Part shown: one piece after another, positions 1 through 7,239 of the stretch
Position numbering within the stretch: position 1 is the first letter of the stretch
Layout: each line of letters opens with the position of its first letter
From: Bacteroidota bacterium
GTDB taxonomy: Bacteria > Bacteroidota > Bacteroidia > Flavobacteriales > Weeksellaceae
Reading direction: 5' to 3'
NCBI GenBank assembly: GCA_023388015.1
Contig: JAEWHB010000179.1
Location: forward strand, 1 to 8,600
Length of the DNA stretch: 8,600 nucleotides
Notes under the pieces: generated by a model
What the model was told of the DNA's origin: nothing
The model's input: the letters and a program-made list of their open reading frames with translations, nothing else
Database searches by the model: none
Made by a program: the position numbers and the translations under genes

Positions 1-911
1 TGCTGGCTCAGACTTTAGAAGATTTGGAAATCATTGTGGTTAATGATGGATCGACCGATAATTCGCAGGAAATAATTGATGAATACGTTCAGAAATCAGA
101 AAAAATTAAAGCTTTTGAAAAACCAAACGGCGGACTGAGCGATGCAAGGAATTTTGGTTTGGAAAAGGCGGTGGGGCAATACATTGGTTTTGTGGACAGT
201 GACGATTTTGTTTCGGCTGAAATGTTTGAGAAGATGTATGAAAAAGCTGTCGAACATCAAGCGGAAATTGTTTTATGCGATTTAGAAAAGGTAAACGAAA
301 GGGGAGAAGCCTTTCGTGATTTGCCGCAATCACCGCAGTTGCCGGAGAAAATTCAACTCGAAAAAGATTTCAGTATTTTTGGTGAAATGGCTTGTTTTGC
401 TTGTAATAAATTATTCAAAAAAGAATTATTTCAAAATCATAAATTCAAGAAAGGAATTCACTTTGAGGACATTGAGTTGATTCCGAAATTGGTGTTGGAA
501 TCGAAAATTATAGCGAAAATTAATGAGCCTTTTTATAAATATTTCGAACGCCAGGATTCTATCACCCGTACGCATACTGCAAAAGGTTTTGATATGTTTT
601 TGGCGATTGAAAATGTAAAAAAAGCATTTGATGAAAGTCCGTATAAAAAATTCGAAGAAGAATTTGAGCGCTTTTTCATTTTTCAGGGATTTTATTCGTT
701 TTTGGCGTATGTTGCTTATGTGAAAGACGAAAAACTGAAGGCAGAAATGTTGGAAGAATTGGAAAATCAATTGGAAAAATATGAGATTTCCAAAAACAAG
801 ATTTTTAATTACAAGAGATTAGCTCGAAATTATTTGTTTTCTTTGCCAATTAAAAAGCAGATTTATTATTTGATTGGTTTATTAAATCTGAAATTAATAA
901 GAATGACCTAA
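1..911 (+). CDS. Family 2 glycosyltransferase (GT-A fold), 5'-truncated by window edge
   Basis: Predicted cytoplasmic enzyme that adds one sugar from a nucleotide-sugar donor to the lipid-linked repeat unit; donor and acceptor cannot be told from sequence. The reading frame is open from base 3 (L-A-Q-T-L-E-D-L-E-I-I-V-V-N-D-G-S-T-D), so the TTG at 24 is an internal leucine and the true start, with the first beta strand, lies upstream. Seen: the nucleotide-binding VNDGSTDNS segment, the NGGLSDARNFGL segment, the metal-binding D-S-D-D at bases 195-206, and an acidic pair in HFEDIELIPKL (bases 456-488) that suits the catalytic base of this family. A lysine-, glutamate- and aromatic-rich C-terminal third follows the GT domain. 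It ends 7 bp before the EpsG-like gene, so the two are probably co-transcribed. Confident of the family, not of the specificity. Confidence 0.93.
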   Translation, partial: LAQTLEDLEIIVVNDGSTDNSQEIIDEYVQKSEKIKAFEKPNGGLSDARNFGLEKAVGQYIGFVDSDDFVSAEMFEKMYEKAVEHQAEIVLCDLEKVNERGEAFRDLPQSPQLPEKIQLEKDFSIFGEMACFACNKLFKKELFQNHKFKKGIHFEDIELIPKLVLESKIIAKINEPFYKYFERQDSITRTHTAKGFDMFLAIENVKKAFDESPYKKFEEEFERFFIFQGFYSFLAYVAYVKDEKLKAEMLEELENQLEKYEISKNKIFNYKRLARNYLFSLPIKKQIYYLIGLLNLKLIRMT

Positions 912-918
912 ACGACCG

Positions 919-2046
919 ATGAGTTTTATATATAATCTTATTGTATTACTGTTATTAGTTTCAACGATTTATCAGGTTACTAAGGAGGAAGAAACCAATA
1001 AAAATTGGTTTCGTTTCATTGTTATCTTGATGATGGGCGCTGCAGGTTTTGCCTATGCGTTAAGTCCGGACTGGTTGGCTTATTGGAATGCTTTTGAAGG
1101 AATTCACATTTACGATTGGAGTGAATTGGGGAATTTTGCAGAGATGGTTGACATGGAGATGGGTTATGTAGTGCTCAATAAAATTGTCAGTTCCTTAGGG
1201 TTTGGGTATGCTACTTTTACGCTTCTTATTGCGGTAATAGCACTTGCTCTGAAATCCAATATAATACTTAAGTATGGCGGTTTTGCCTATATGTCTTTGT
1301 TGATGTATTTTATTCCCACCTATTTATTTGAAGAACACGTTCACGTACGACAAGGTTTGGCAAACGCCATCATGTTTTGTTCGATTCCTTTTATAATCGA
1401 AAGGAAGTTTTGGAAATTTTTTATGTGTTTTGCATTGGCATTTCTCTTTCACAAAGCTGTCGTAGCATTCCTTTTGGCTTATTGGATTGTGAAAATAAAA
1501 TTTAATTCAACTTCGATCCTTGTGATAGTAGGTTTGGCCATCATTGCAAATGTGGTTGGTTTGAGTGGTGCCATAGATGGTCTTATGCAATTCATGCCGT
1601 TTGGTGTAGCCGAAACCTACAATGATTATGTAAATGAGTTGACTACGGAAAGTGGTATTTTGGGTGACATAGTAAAAGTAATTACGGTTTTGATCATTGT
1701 GATATTTAATAAATCAGTGAGTGAAAAGGATGAGTTATTTAGCTACTTTCGAAACATTTACCTATTTGGAGTTATCATTTATTTCTTTTTTGGAAAGGGG
1801 ATTTTTGCGGCGCGATTACCGGGCTTTTTTACGGTTTACATCATTTTTGTAGTACCACGAATGATCATGGCATTGAGACATGACAAACAGTTCAAAAACT
1901 TTGTTTTCATTGGATTTACGCTTTATACAATGATGCTTTATATTAATTTCTATCGAAACTGGGGCGACAGGTCAGGTTTTGGAAATTACACCTCTTCATT
2001 GAACAGTTGGGTACCTTATGGCTTTTTCATCAATAACACAAAGTAA
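919..2046 (+). CDS. EpsG-family / Wzy-like polysaccharide polymerase candidate
   Basis: 375-residue multi-spanning inner-membrane protein with roughly ten hydrophobic segments (for example near residues 3-19, 30-48, 97-116, 120-137, 165-190, 198-218, 250-264, 278-292, 302-318 and 325-342). Motifs typical of the EpsG family are visible: an early D-W-x-x-Y segment (D51), the M-G-Y-x-x-L-N-K block (residues 81-88), VRQGLANAI around R144-Q145, FHKAVVAF around H178, AARLPGFF around R299, and a C-terminal W-V-P-Y. EpsG-like proteins are thought to polymerise repeat units in the periplasm as Wzy proteins do, and the position between glycosyltransferases and upstream of OPX and kinase genes supports that role. 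The ATG at 919 is the only sensible start and gives a hydrophobic N-terminus. The 3' end overlaps the next gene by 29 bp. An O-antigen ligase or another membrane role cannot be fully excluded. Confidence 0.85.
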   Translation: MSFIYNLIVLLLLVSTIYQVTKEEETNKNWFRFIVILMMGAAGFAYALSPDWLAYWNAFEGIHIYDWSELGNFAEMVDMEMGYVVLNKIVSSLGFGYATFTLLIAVIALALKSNIILKYGGFAYMSLLMYFIPTYLFEEHVHVRQGLANAIMFCSIPFIIERKFWKFFMCFALAFLFHKAVVAFLLAYWIVKIKFNSTSILVIVGLAIIANVVGLSGAIDGLMQFMPFGVAETYNDYVNELTTESGILGDIVKVITVLIIVIFNKSVSEKDELFSYFRNIYLFGVIIYFFFGKGIFAARLPGFFTVYIIFVVPRMIMALRHDKQFKNFVFIGFTLYTMMLYINFYRNWGDRSGFGNYTSSLNSWVPYGFFINNTK

Positions 2047-2815
2047 ATTGAAACATAAAATATCCATCATCACTCCTTGTTATAATTCAAGTGATTTTAT
2101 ACTTGAAACCATCAAATCTGTTTTAAATCAGACTTATACCCATTGGGAATGGTGGATTGTAGATGATAATTCTTCTGATGATTCCGTCGAGAAAATACGC
2201 CAAAACCCAGATCCGAGGATTAATCTAATTGCACTTGATGAAAATGTGGGAGCGGCAGAAGCCAGAAACATTGGAATTAAAAACGCCACCGGCAGGTTTA
2301 TTACTTTTTTGGATAGCGATGATGTTTGGTTGCCTCATTTTTTAGAAACTTCGGTCCAATTTCTTTTGGAAAATGAAGAAGAATTGGTTTACTCAAGCTA
2401 TAAGCGGCATGATGAAGGGTTGAATCCCTTGTTGGAAGACTTTATAGCAGAAGATAATATTACTTTTGATAGAATTCTTTACAATTGTCCGATTCCTATG
2501 TTGACGGCCATGTATGATTCGAGCCGAATTGGAAAGGTACTGATTCCTGAAGTTGATATGCGGGAAGACTACGCAATGTGGCTTGAAATTCTAAAAAAAA
2601 CACCTCGTGCGAGAGCAATTAAAGAGCCTTTGGGGATTTACAGAATCAGGAAATCTTCTTATTCGCGTAACAAGTTCAAAATTCTTCGTAAGCAATTTTC
2701 GGTTTATTCTGATTATTTAAAATTATCTTTGCCCCAATCAACTTATTACACGCTCCATTGGGCGCTGAACGGAATGAAAAAGTATGAAAAGTTTAAACTT
2801 AGAGGCAATCGCTAA
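2018..2815 (+). CDS. Family 2 glycosyltransferase (GT-A fold)
   Basis: 265-residue cytoplasmic glycosyltransferase predicted to extend the lipid-linked oligosaccharide. Domain order: ISIITPCYNSS (residues 15-25) as first beta strand and donor-binding loop, VDDNSSDDS with D49-D50, the GAAEARNIGIKNATGRFITF segment (78-97), the metal-binding D99-S-D-D102, and REDYAMWLEILKK with E183-D184 as likely catalytic acidic residues. YRIRKSSYSRNK (208-219) matches the C-terminal basic segment common in this subgroup. The ATG at 2018 overlaps the upstream gene by 29 bp. A TTG at 2048, one base after that gene's stop, would give LKHKISIITPCYNSS, a more usual family N-terminus, and is a real alternative start. 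The 3' end overlaps the next gene by 32 bp. An A8 run lies at 2593-2600. Substrate unknown. Confidence 0.92.
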   Translation: MAFSSITQSKLKHKISIITPCYNSSDFILETIKSVLNQTYTHWEWWIVDDNSSDDSVEKIRQNPDPRINLIALDENVGAAEARNIGIKNATGRFITFLDSDDVWLPHFLETSVQFLLENEEELVYSSYKRHDEGLNPLLEDFIAEDNITFDRILYNCPIPMLTAMYDSSRIGKVLIPEVDMREDYAMWLEILKKTPRARAIKEPLGIYRIRKSSYSRNKFKILRKQFSVYSDYLKLSLPQSTYYTLHWALNGMKKYEKFKLRGNR

Positions 2816-3899
2816 TTTTCTGGGGTATTCTTCACTTTATTTAAAAGTAATATTATCCTTTTCGCTTTCATTCTTGCTCACATTTATTTCGATTCCGAAA
2901 ATAATCAGAGTTTCTTATCGAAAACAATTGATGGACATTCCCGGCCGAAGGAGTTCGCATGTGAAAAAGGTGCCGAGATTGGGTGGAGTGGCTATTTATT
3001 TTGCCATAACGGTGGTGACATCTATTTTTAGTCATGAGATGCTCAATCAAACCGTGTTTTTCTCTGCGGCTTTGGTATTGTTGTTTTTCATCGGACTTAT
3101 GGATGACCTGCTTGTGGTTGCTCCACGGAAAAAGTTGGTCGCTCAATTTGCTAGTGCGCTGATGATTGTGGTGGGTTCAAACGTTCGAATTCATAGTTTT
3201 TTTGGATTATTTGGGGTGTACGAATTACCATATCTGATAAGTGTTGCTTTTACGACTTTCATCATCATTTTAATTATAAATTCTTACAATTTAATTGATG
3301 GAATAGACGGATTGGCGAGTGGAGTTGGCATTCTGATTTCATTGTGCTTTGTGTTCATTTTTTTTAGGTTGTATAACTATCAGATGGGATTTTTGGCCAT
3401 TGCAGTTTTGGGCGCATTATTGGCTTTTCTGTATTTTAATATGTCGAGTCAATATAAAATATTTATGGGAGACACCGGCTCTATGGTTGTAGGCTATTTG
3501 ATAGCATTTATGGCCATTAAATTTATTGATTTGTCTTCGATGCCTTATGTCATGATTAAGAGCGCGCCAGTGGTTGCCATCGCTATTTTGATCGTTCCTT
3601 TGATTGATACTTTAAGTGTAATTATCATTCGTCTCATGCAGAAAAAATCTCCTTTTGCAGCCGATCAAAATCATATTCACCACCGAATTTTGCGACTAGG
3701 ATTTTCACATGTACAGACGGCGGTAATTATCTGTTTAGCCAATATTTTACTTATAGCTTTTGCTTATTCGATTAGACATGTAAACATCAGTGTTATGTTA
3801 GGATTGTTGGTTATTGCCGCATTGGTTTTATCCTTTATTCCACTCTTATTGGGAGAATTTGTCACCAGGAAAAAATTAAGAAAATCTGAAAAACAATAA
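2784..3899 (+). CDS. WecA/TagO/MraY-family polyprenyl-phosphate sugar-1-phosphate transferase
   Basis: 371-residue polytopic membrane enzyme of the PNPT superfamily that transfers a sugar-1-phosphate (often GlcNAc-1-P from UDP-GlcNAc) to undecaprenyl phosphate. Conserved cytoplasmic-loop motifs appear in order: D51-x-P-x-x-R-x-S-H59, R65-L-G-G68, the magnesium-binding D107-D108 in GLMDDLLV, NSYNLIDGIDGLASG (166-180) with N169, D172 and D175, FMGDTGS (227-233) with D230, and DQNHIHHRI (294-302) with the H-x-H-H signature of the WecA/TagO branch rather than MraY. About ten to eleven hydrophobic segments fit the family. No ATG, GTG or TTG lies in frame between 2784 and the first membrane segment, so the overlapping start is well supported. 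This is one of two initiating transferases in the locus. Family certain; sugar inferred. Confidence 0.95.
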   Translation: MKSLNLEAIANFLGYSSLYLKVILSFSLSFLLTFISIPKIIRVSYRKQLMDIPGRRSSHVKKVPRLGGVAIYFAITVVTSIFSHEMLNQTVFFSAALVLLFFIGLMDDLLVVAPRKKLVAQFASALMIVVGSNVRIHSFFGLFGVYELPYLISVAFTTFIIILIINSYNLIDGIDGLASGVGILISLCFVFIFFRLYNYQMGFLAIAVLGALLAFLYFNMSSQYKIFMGDTGSMVVGYLIAFMAIKFIDLSSMPYVMIKSAPVVAIAILIVPLIDTLSVIIIRLMQKKSPFAADQNHIHHRILRLGFSHVQTAVIICLANILLIAFAYSIRHVNISVMLGLLVIAALVLSFIPLLLGEFVTRKKLRKSEKQ

Positions 3900-3912
3900 T
3901 ATTCTGAAAAAC
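3885..3912 (+). repeat. 10-bp direct repeat upstream of the export-gene promoter
   Basis: TCTGAAAAAC occurs exactly at 3885-3894 (overlapping the last sense codons of the transferase gene) and again at 3903-3912, 18 bp start to start. The second copy ends 2 bp before the candidate -7 element. The spacing puts both copies on one DNA face only roughly (1.7 turns). This could be an activator site or chance in AT-rich DNA; no regulator is identified. Confidence 0.4.
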
Positions 3913-3914
3913 CT

Positions 3915-3922
3915 TATATTTG
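3915..3922 (+). promoter_or_regulatory. Candidate Bacteroidota -7 promoter element before the OPX gene
   Basis: TATATTTG fits the TAnnTTTG -7 consensus used by the primary sigma factor of Bacteroidota. Transcription would begin about 7 bases later, near 3929, leaving a short A-rich leader of about 13 bases before the TTG start at 3942, which suits a phylum that rarely uses Shine-Dalgarno sequences. No TTG or TTTG -33 box is found at the usual spacing, so it would be weak or need an activator. It would let the export block be transcribed apart from the upstream glycosyltransferase block. Confidence 0.5.
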
Positions 3923-3941
3923 CCAACTAAAATAAAAAACC

Positions 3942-4727
3942 TTGAAACCTATATATAAACACTTTTTACTACTAACTTTTTTAGGAGTCATGACATCATG
4001 TATTCCCTTAAAGGATATTAAGTACATTCAGCCTGATGAGAAGTTGAAATTGAATGAGCATGGAATGATTGAATTCAATCGTCCTGTTTACCATATTCAG
4101 GTAAATGATATGGTTGCTATTCGGGTTTCTGCACGGGATGGTTTGAATTTACAAGAATTGGGAGATTTTACAAGTTCTGCGGTAGGTGGTAGCAATACGC
4201 TAACCGGGAAAAATGTCCGCGTTCATGAAGATGGAAATATAGAATTACCCAGAATTGGGAAAATTTATTTACTAGGTTCCACTATTGATGAAGCAAGGCA
4301 GAAAATAGAAAATGAATTCTATAAAATTTTCGAACCAACTGCTGCTTATATCGAAGTAAATATGCCCGGAATCAACTTTACTATTGTAGGAGAAGCAGGT
4401 TCAGGGAATTATTTTGTACCCCAATATGATTTGAATTTGTTAGAAGCCTTTGCTATGGCCGGAAATCTAACGCCTGTTGCAGATAGAAATCACATTCATA
4501 TCTTAAGAACTACCCCAGAAGGAACACAGAGAGCTGTTGTGGATATTACCAAGGAATCGGTTATGAATTCAGAGTATTTTTGGCTTCAACCAAATGATGT
4601 AATTATTGTTAATCCGAGAAGACAAAAACAATGGGGAATTGGGTTAAATCCAGTCCAAACGGTAACGACTATTTTTGGAGGTATAGCTTCTATTATAGGG
4701 ATTTACTTCTTCTTCAAAAATTTATAA
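3942..4727 (+). CDS. Wza-like polysaccharide export outer-membrane lipoprotein (OPX)
   Basis: 261-residue lipoprotein expected to form the periplasmic/outer-membrane exit channel for the polysaccharide and to dock onto the adjacent Wzc-like protein. A lipoprotein signal peptide is clear: basic MKPIYKHF, hydrophobic LLLTFLGV, then M-T-S-C with C20 as the lipidated residue. The Poly_export domain covers about residues 48-139 (YHIQVNDMVAIRVSA; HEDGNIELPRIGKIYLLG), and one SLBB beta-grasp domain covers about 144-226 (INFTIVGEAGSGNYFV; the WLQPNDVIIVNP end). A strongly hydrophobic C-terminal segment (about 238-258) ends in KNL. It is much shorter than E. coli Wza (379 residues), which has more SLBB repeats; short forms are usual in Bacteroidota. 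The TTG start is chosen because only it gives the full signal peptide; the next ATG (residue 17) would destroy it. It lies 16 bp before the kinase gene. Confidence 0.93.
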   Translation: MKPIYKHFLLLTFLGVMTSCIPLKDIKYIQPDEKLKLNEHGMIEFNRPVYHIQVNDMVAIRVSARDGLNLQELGDFTSSAVGGSNTLTGKNVRVHEDGNIELPRIGKIYLLGSTIDEARQKIENEFYKIFEPTAAYIEVNMPGINFTIVGEAGSGNYFVPQYDLNLLEAFAMAGNLTPVADRNHIHILRTTPEGTQRAVVDITKESVMNSEYFWLQPNDVIIVNPRRQKQWGIGLNPVQTVTTIFGGIASIIGIYFFFKNL

Positions 4728-4743
4728 TAAATACTGTTAAACC

Positions 4744-7239
4744 ATGCAGGAAAACCAATCTTCTCAGAAAAGCAGTACCAAAAAGAAAAATCACACTTTT
4801 TTCTTTGAAATAGACCGATTTATACCTCGTATTTTAAGAAACTGGGCCTTGTATCTGTTCAGTTTGTTGTTTGCATTATTTATAGCCATATATATCAACA
4901 ATTGGTATCTGGACAGAGTTTATATGGCTGAATCTACCTTCCATGTTTCTTCTAAATCAGCTGGTAATACTGATTTTGGAAGTAATTCTATCAATTTCAT
5001 TTGGGGTGGAACAGGCGGGAAAATAGATATTCTAGTTAGGATTCTTCAATCGCGAACGCATTCCCTTGAAGTCGCCAAAAAAATTGATGCTTACGTAGCC
5101 TACAAAGAAGAAGGAACAATCAAAAAGTCTAATACTCACAGAGATGTGTCACCTTTTATTGTCCAAATAGATACTGCTCACAATCAAGTCATTGGAGTCG
5201 AATTGGAAATTAGAGAAATTGACAATAAATCTTTTCAAATTATTCCCATCACAAATACAGCTATAAATCAATTATATAACTATTCAAATGATGTCCAATT
5301 AGGGAAAAATTTAGATATAAAATTTCCCGGGAAAGGAAATTATGATGAATGGATATCCGGTGAGCATTTTCGGTTCAGAGTCAGCAAAGGAAAGAAACAT
5401 TTTAGCACAGATGATAAGTATTCTTTTGTATTAACGAGCTTGGATGCTGCTACTTCAAGAGTGCGAAGCGGAATCACCGTAACCCCTGTAAATAAAGGTA
5501 GTTCCATCTTACGCATTACAAAAACGGCTTTCTCCCAGCAAGAAGCTATAGATGTAATAAACAGCTCATTGGAGATTTTGCGCGAGAGCGAATTGGAAGA
5601 AAAAAACCTGATTGCAAAAAATACGCTTCTGTACATAGGGGAACAAATTGGGATCGTAAAGCAGAAGGTTGATAGTGCTTCGTTAGAATTTCAAAATTTA
5701 CAGAAAAGAGAAAAAATATATGATTTTGGAGGTGAAAAAGGAGAGATTCTTTCAAACATCAAAAGTCTCGAGAAAGAAAAATTAGAATATCAGGAAAAAA
5801 TAAATGCACTGAATTCTGTAAGCAATAACGTCTATCAAACCGGTTCACAGGGGATGATTGATCTGCAAATTGTAGGTTTAAATGAGGGTAATTTCTCAGG
5901 TGAAGTTTCTAATTTAAAATCTATGGAATTAGAACGTGAAAACCTTAGACTACTGTACAAACCTGAATCCAGAGAAATAACGGAACTTGACAATAAAATT
6001 GCTGATAGTAAATCAAAAATTCAACATCTAATTAGTACAAGTCGTAGCAAAATAAACAAAGAATTAGGGGAGATTAATAGAAAGATAAGTGAATTTGACA
6101 GCCGAGCTTACAACCTACCACAGAAAGAACAAGAATTTTTGGATACTTACCGCGGTTATACCGTAAATGATGCATTGTACAATCAATTACTCACAAGATT
6201 CAGCCAAGCAGAGCTATCCATAGCTTCAAATGTATCGGACGTCAATATTATTGACTATGCCAAATTTCTAGGACAAGGTCCTATTTCACCAGACAAACGT
6301 TCAAATCTTTTGACTGCAATTGCAATTGCATTGGTTATTCCTACCATATTTTTATTGGGTCGAGAAATTTTGGACACCAAAATTAAAGGAATTCCAGATG
6401 TCGTGAAAGTCACATCCATTCCATTTTTAGGAACAATTGGTAATAATTCAGACGACCATCCTTTGGTTGTTTTAGAAAGACCAAAAGCAGGTATATCGGA
6501 AGCCTTTAGAGCCATTCGAAGCAATCTTCAGTTTTTGTACAAATCAACTAAAAGCAACGAGAGTAAAATAATTCTAATTACCTCTTCAATTGGTGGTGAA
6601 GGAAAAACCTTTGTTTCCATGAATATGTCAGCCGTCTTGGCGGCAAGTGGAAAAAAAACAATCCTACTTGGAATGGATTTGCGCAAGCCCAAAATATTTG
6701 ATGAATTTGGATTGACCAATAAAAAAGGACTTTCAAATTATCTCTCAGGAAATGCTTCTTTGGAAGATGTAATTCAAAAAACAAAATTAGACTCATTAGA
6801 TATCATTACCGGAGGACCTATTCCGCCGAATCCATCAGAATTGCTATTATCGGATACACTAGATGAATTATTGCAGAAACTAAGGCAAGATTACGATTTC
6901 ATCATAATGGATACGCCGCCTACAGTGCTGGTTTCAGATGCATTTGATCTAATGCGTTTTTCAGATGCAAATTTGTATGTAACACGTTTTGATTATACAT
7001 ATAGAGGCCTGTTAAAAGGAATTTCCGATAAATACGATGACGGAGAAGTTTCAAACATCGGAATTATCCTCAACGATTTCCAAGCCAAAGGAAGCTATGG
7101 TTATGGGTACGGCTACGGATATGGCTACGGATATGGTTATGGCTACGGTTATTTCGAAGAAGATGTGAATTATGACCCAAGTATAGTAGGGAAAATCAAG
7201 AGTATCTTCAACATCAAGAAATACTTGAGAAGAAGATAA
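4744..7239 (+). CDS. Wzc-like polysaccharide co-polymerase with C-terminal BY-kinase (PCP-2a)
   Basis: 831-residue inner-membrane protein that sets chain length and export through autophosphorylation cycles. Order: cytoplasmic basic N-terminus; membrane segment about 34-51; Wzz domain; long periplasmic coiled-coil region about 265-460; GNVR segment about 456-512 (LPQKEQEFLDTYRGYTVND, ending in the G-P-I-S-P-D turn); second membrane segment about 521-539; then the kinase. Kinase motifs: E586-x-x-R589-x-x-R592, which drives ring assembly in this family; Walker A GGEGKT 617-622 with K621; Walker A' LLGMDLRKPK with D645; Walker B FIIMDTPP with D723. The tail holds ten tyrosines in a strict Tyr-Gly alternation at 785-803, plus Y810 and Y827, the expected autophosphorylation cluster. 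The first Asp of the Walker A' D-x-D is Gly643. An A8 run (6651-6658) lies in the kinase part. The stop overlaps the next ATG by one base. Confidence 0.96.
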   Translation: MQENQSSQKSSTKKKNHTFFFEIDRFIPRILRNWALYLFSLLFALFIAIYINNWYLDRVYMAESTFHVSSKSAGNTDFGSNSINFIWGGTGGKIDILVRILQSRTHSLEVAKKIDAYVAYKEEGTIKKSNTHRDVSPFIVQIDTAHNQVIGVELEIREIDNKSFQIIPITNTAINQLYNYSNDVQLGKNLDIKFPGKGNYDEWISGEHFRFRVSKGKKHFSTDDKYSFVLTSLDAATSRVRSGITVTPVNKGSSILRITKTAFSQQEAIDVINSSLEILRESELEEKNLIAKNTLLYIGEQIGIVKQKVDSASLEFQNLQKREKIYDFGGEKGEILSNIKSLEKEKLEYQEKINALNSVSNNVYQTGSQGMIDLQIVGLNEGNFSGEVSNLKSMELERENLRLLYKPESREITELDNKIADSKSKIQHLISTSRSKINKELGEINRKISEFDSRAYNLPQKEQEFLDTYRGYTVNDALYNQLLTRFSQAELSIASNVSDVNIIDYAKFLGQGPISPDKRSNLLTAIAIALVIPTIFLLGREILDTKIKGIPDVVKVTSIPFLGTIGNNSDDHPLVVLERPKAGISEAFRAIRSNLQFLYKSTKSNESKIILITSSIGGEGKTFVSMNMSAVLAASGKKTILLGMDLRKPKIFDEFGLTNKKGLSNYLSGNASLEDVIQKTKLDSLDIITGGPIPPNPSELLLSDTLDELLQKLRQDYDFIIMDTPPTVLVSDAFDLMRFSDANLYVTRFDYTYRGLLKGISDKYDDGEVSNIGIILNDFQAKGSYGYGYGYGYGYGYGYGYGYFEEDVNYDPSIVGKIKSIFNIKKYLRRR
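7096..7152 (+). repeat. Tyr-Gly coding repeat in the kinase tail
   Basis: Nineteen codons encode (Tyr-Gly)9-Tyr without interruption. Codons vary (TAT/TAC with GGT, GGC, GGA and GGG), so most of the tract is kept by protein-level selection rather than simple slippage. One exact 12-bp unit, GGCTACGGATAT, is present in tandem at 7111-7122 and 7123-7134, which looks like a recent in-frame duplication of four residues. BY-kinases usually carry a C-terminal tyrosine cluster, often less regular than this. Confidence 0.9.

Noticed and set aside
24..26. TTG at 24 as the start of the first glycosyltransferase
   Set aside because: The frame is open to the window edge and the upstream codons continue the family motif, so the gene begins outside the window.
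4631..4813. Short plus-strand open frame bridging the OPX and kinase genes
   Set aside because: It overlaps two clear genes in another frame, has no domain and no start context of its own.
7096..7152. Tandem repeat as a CRISPR or non-coding satellite
   Set aside because: The units are short, there are no spacers, and the tract keeps one coding frame inside the kinase.
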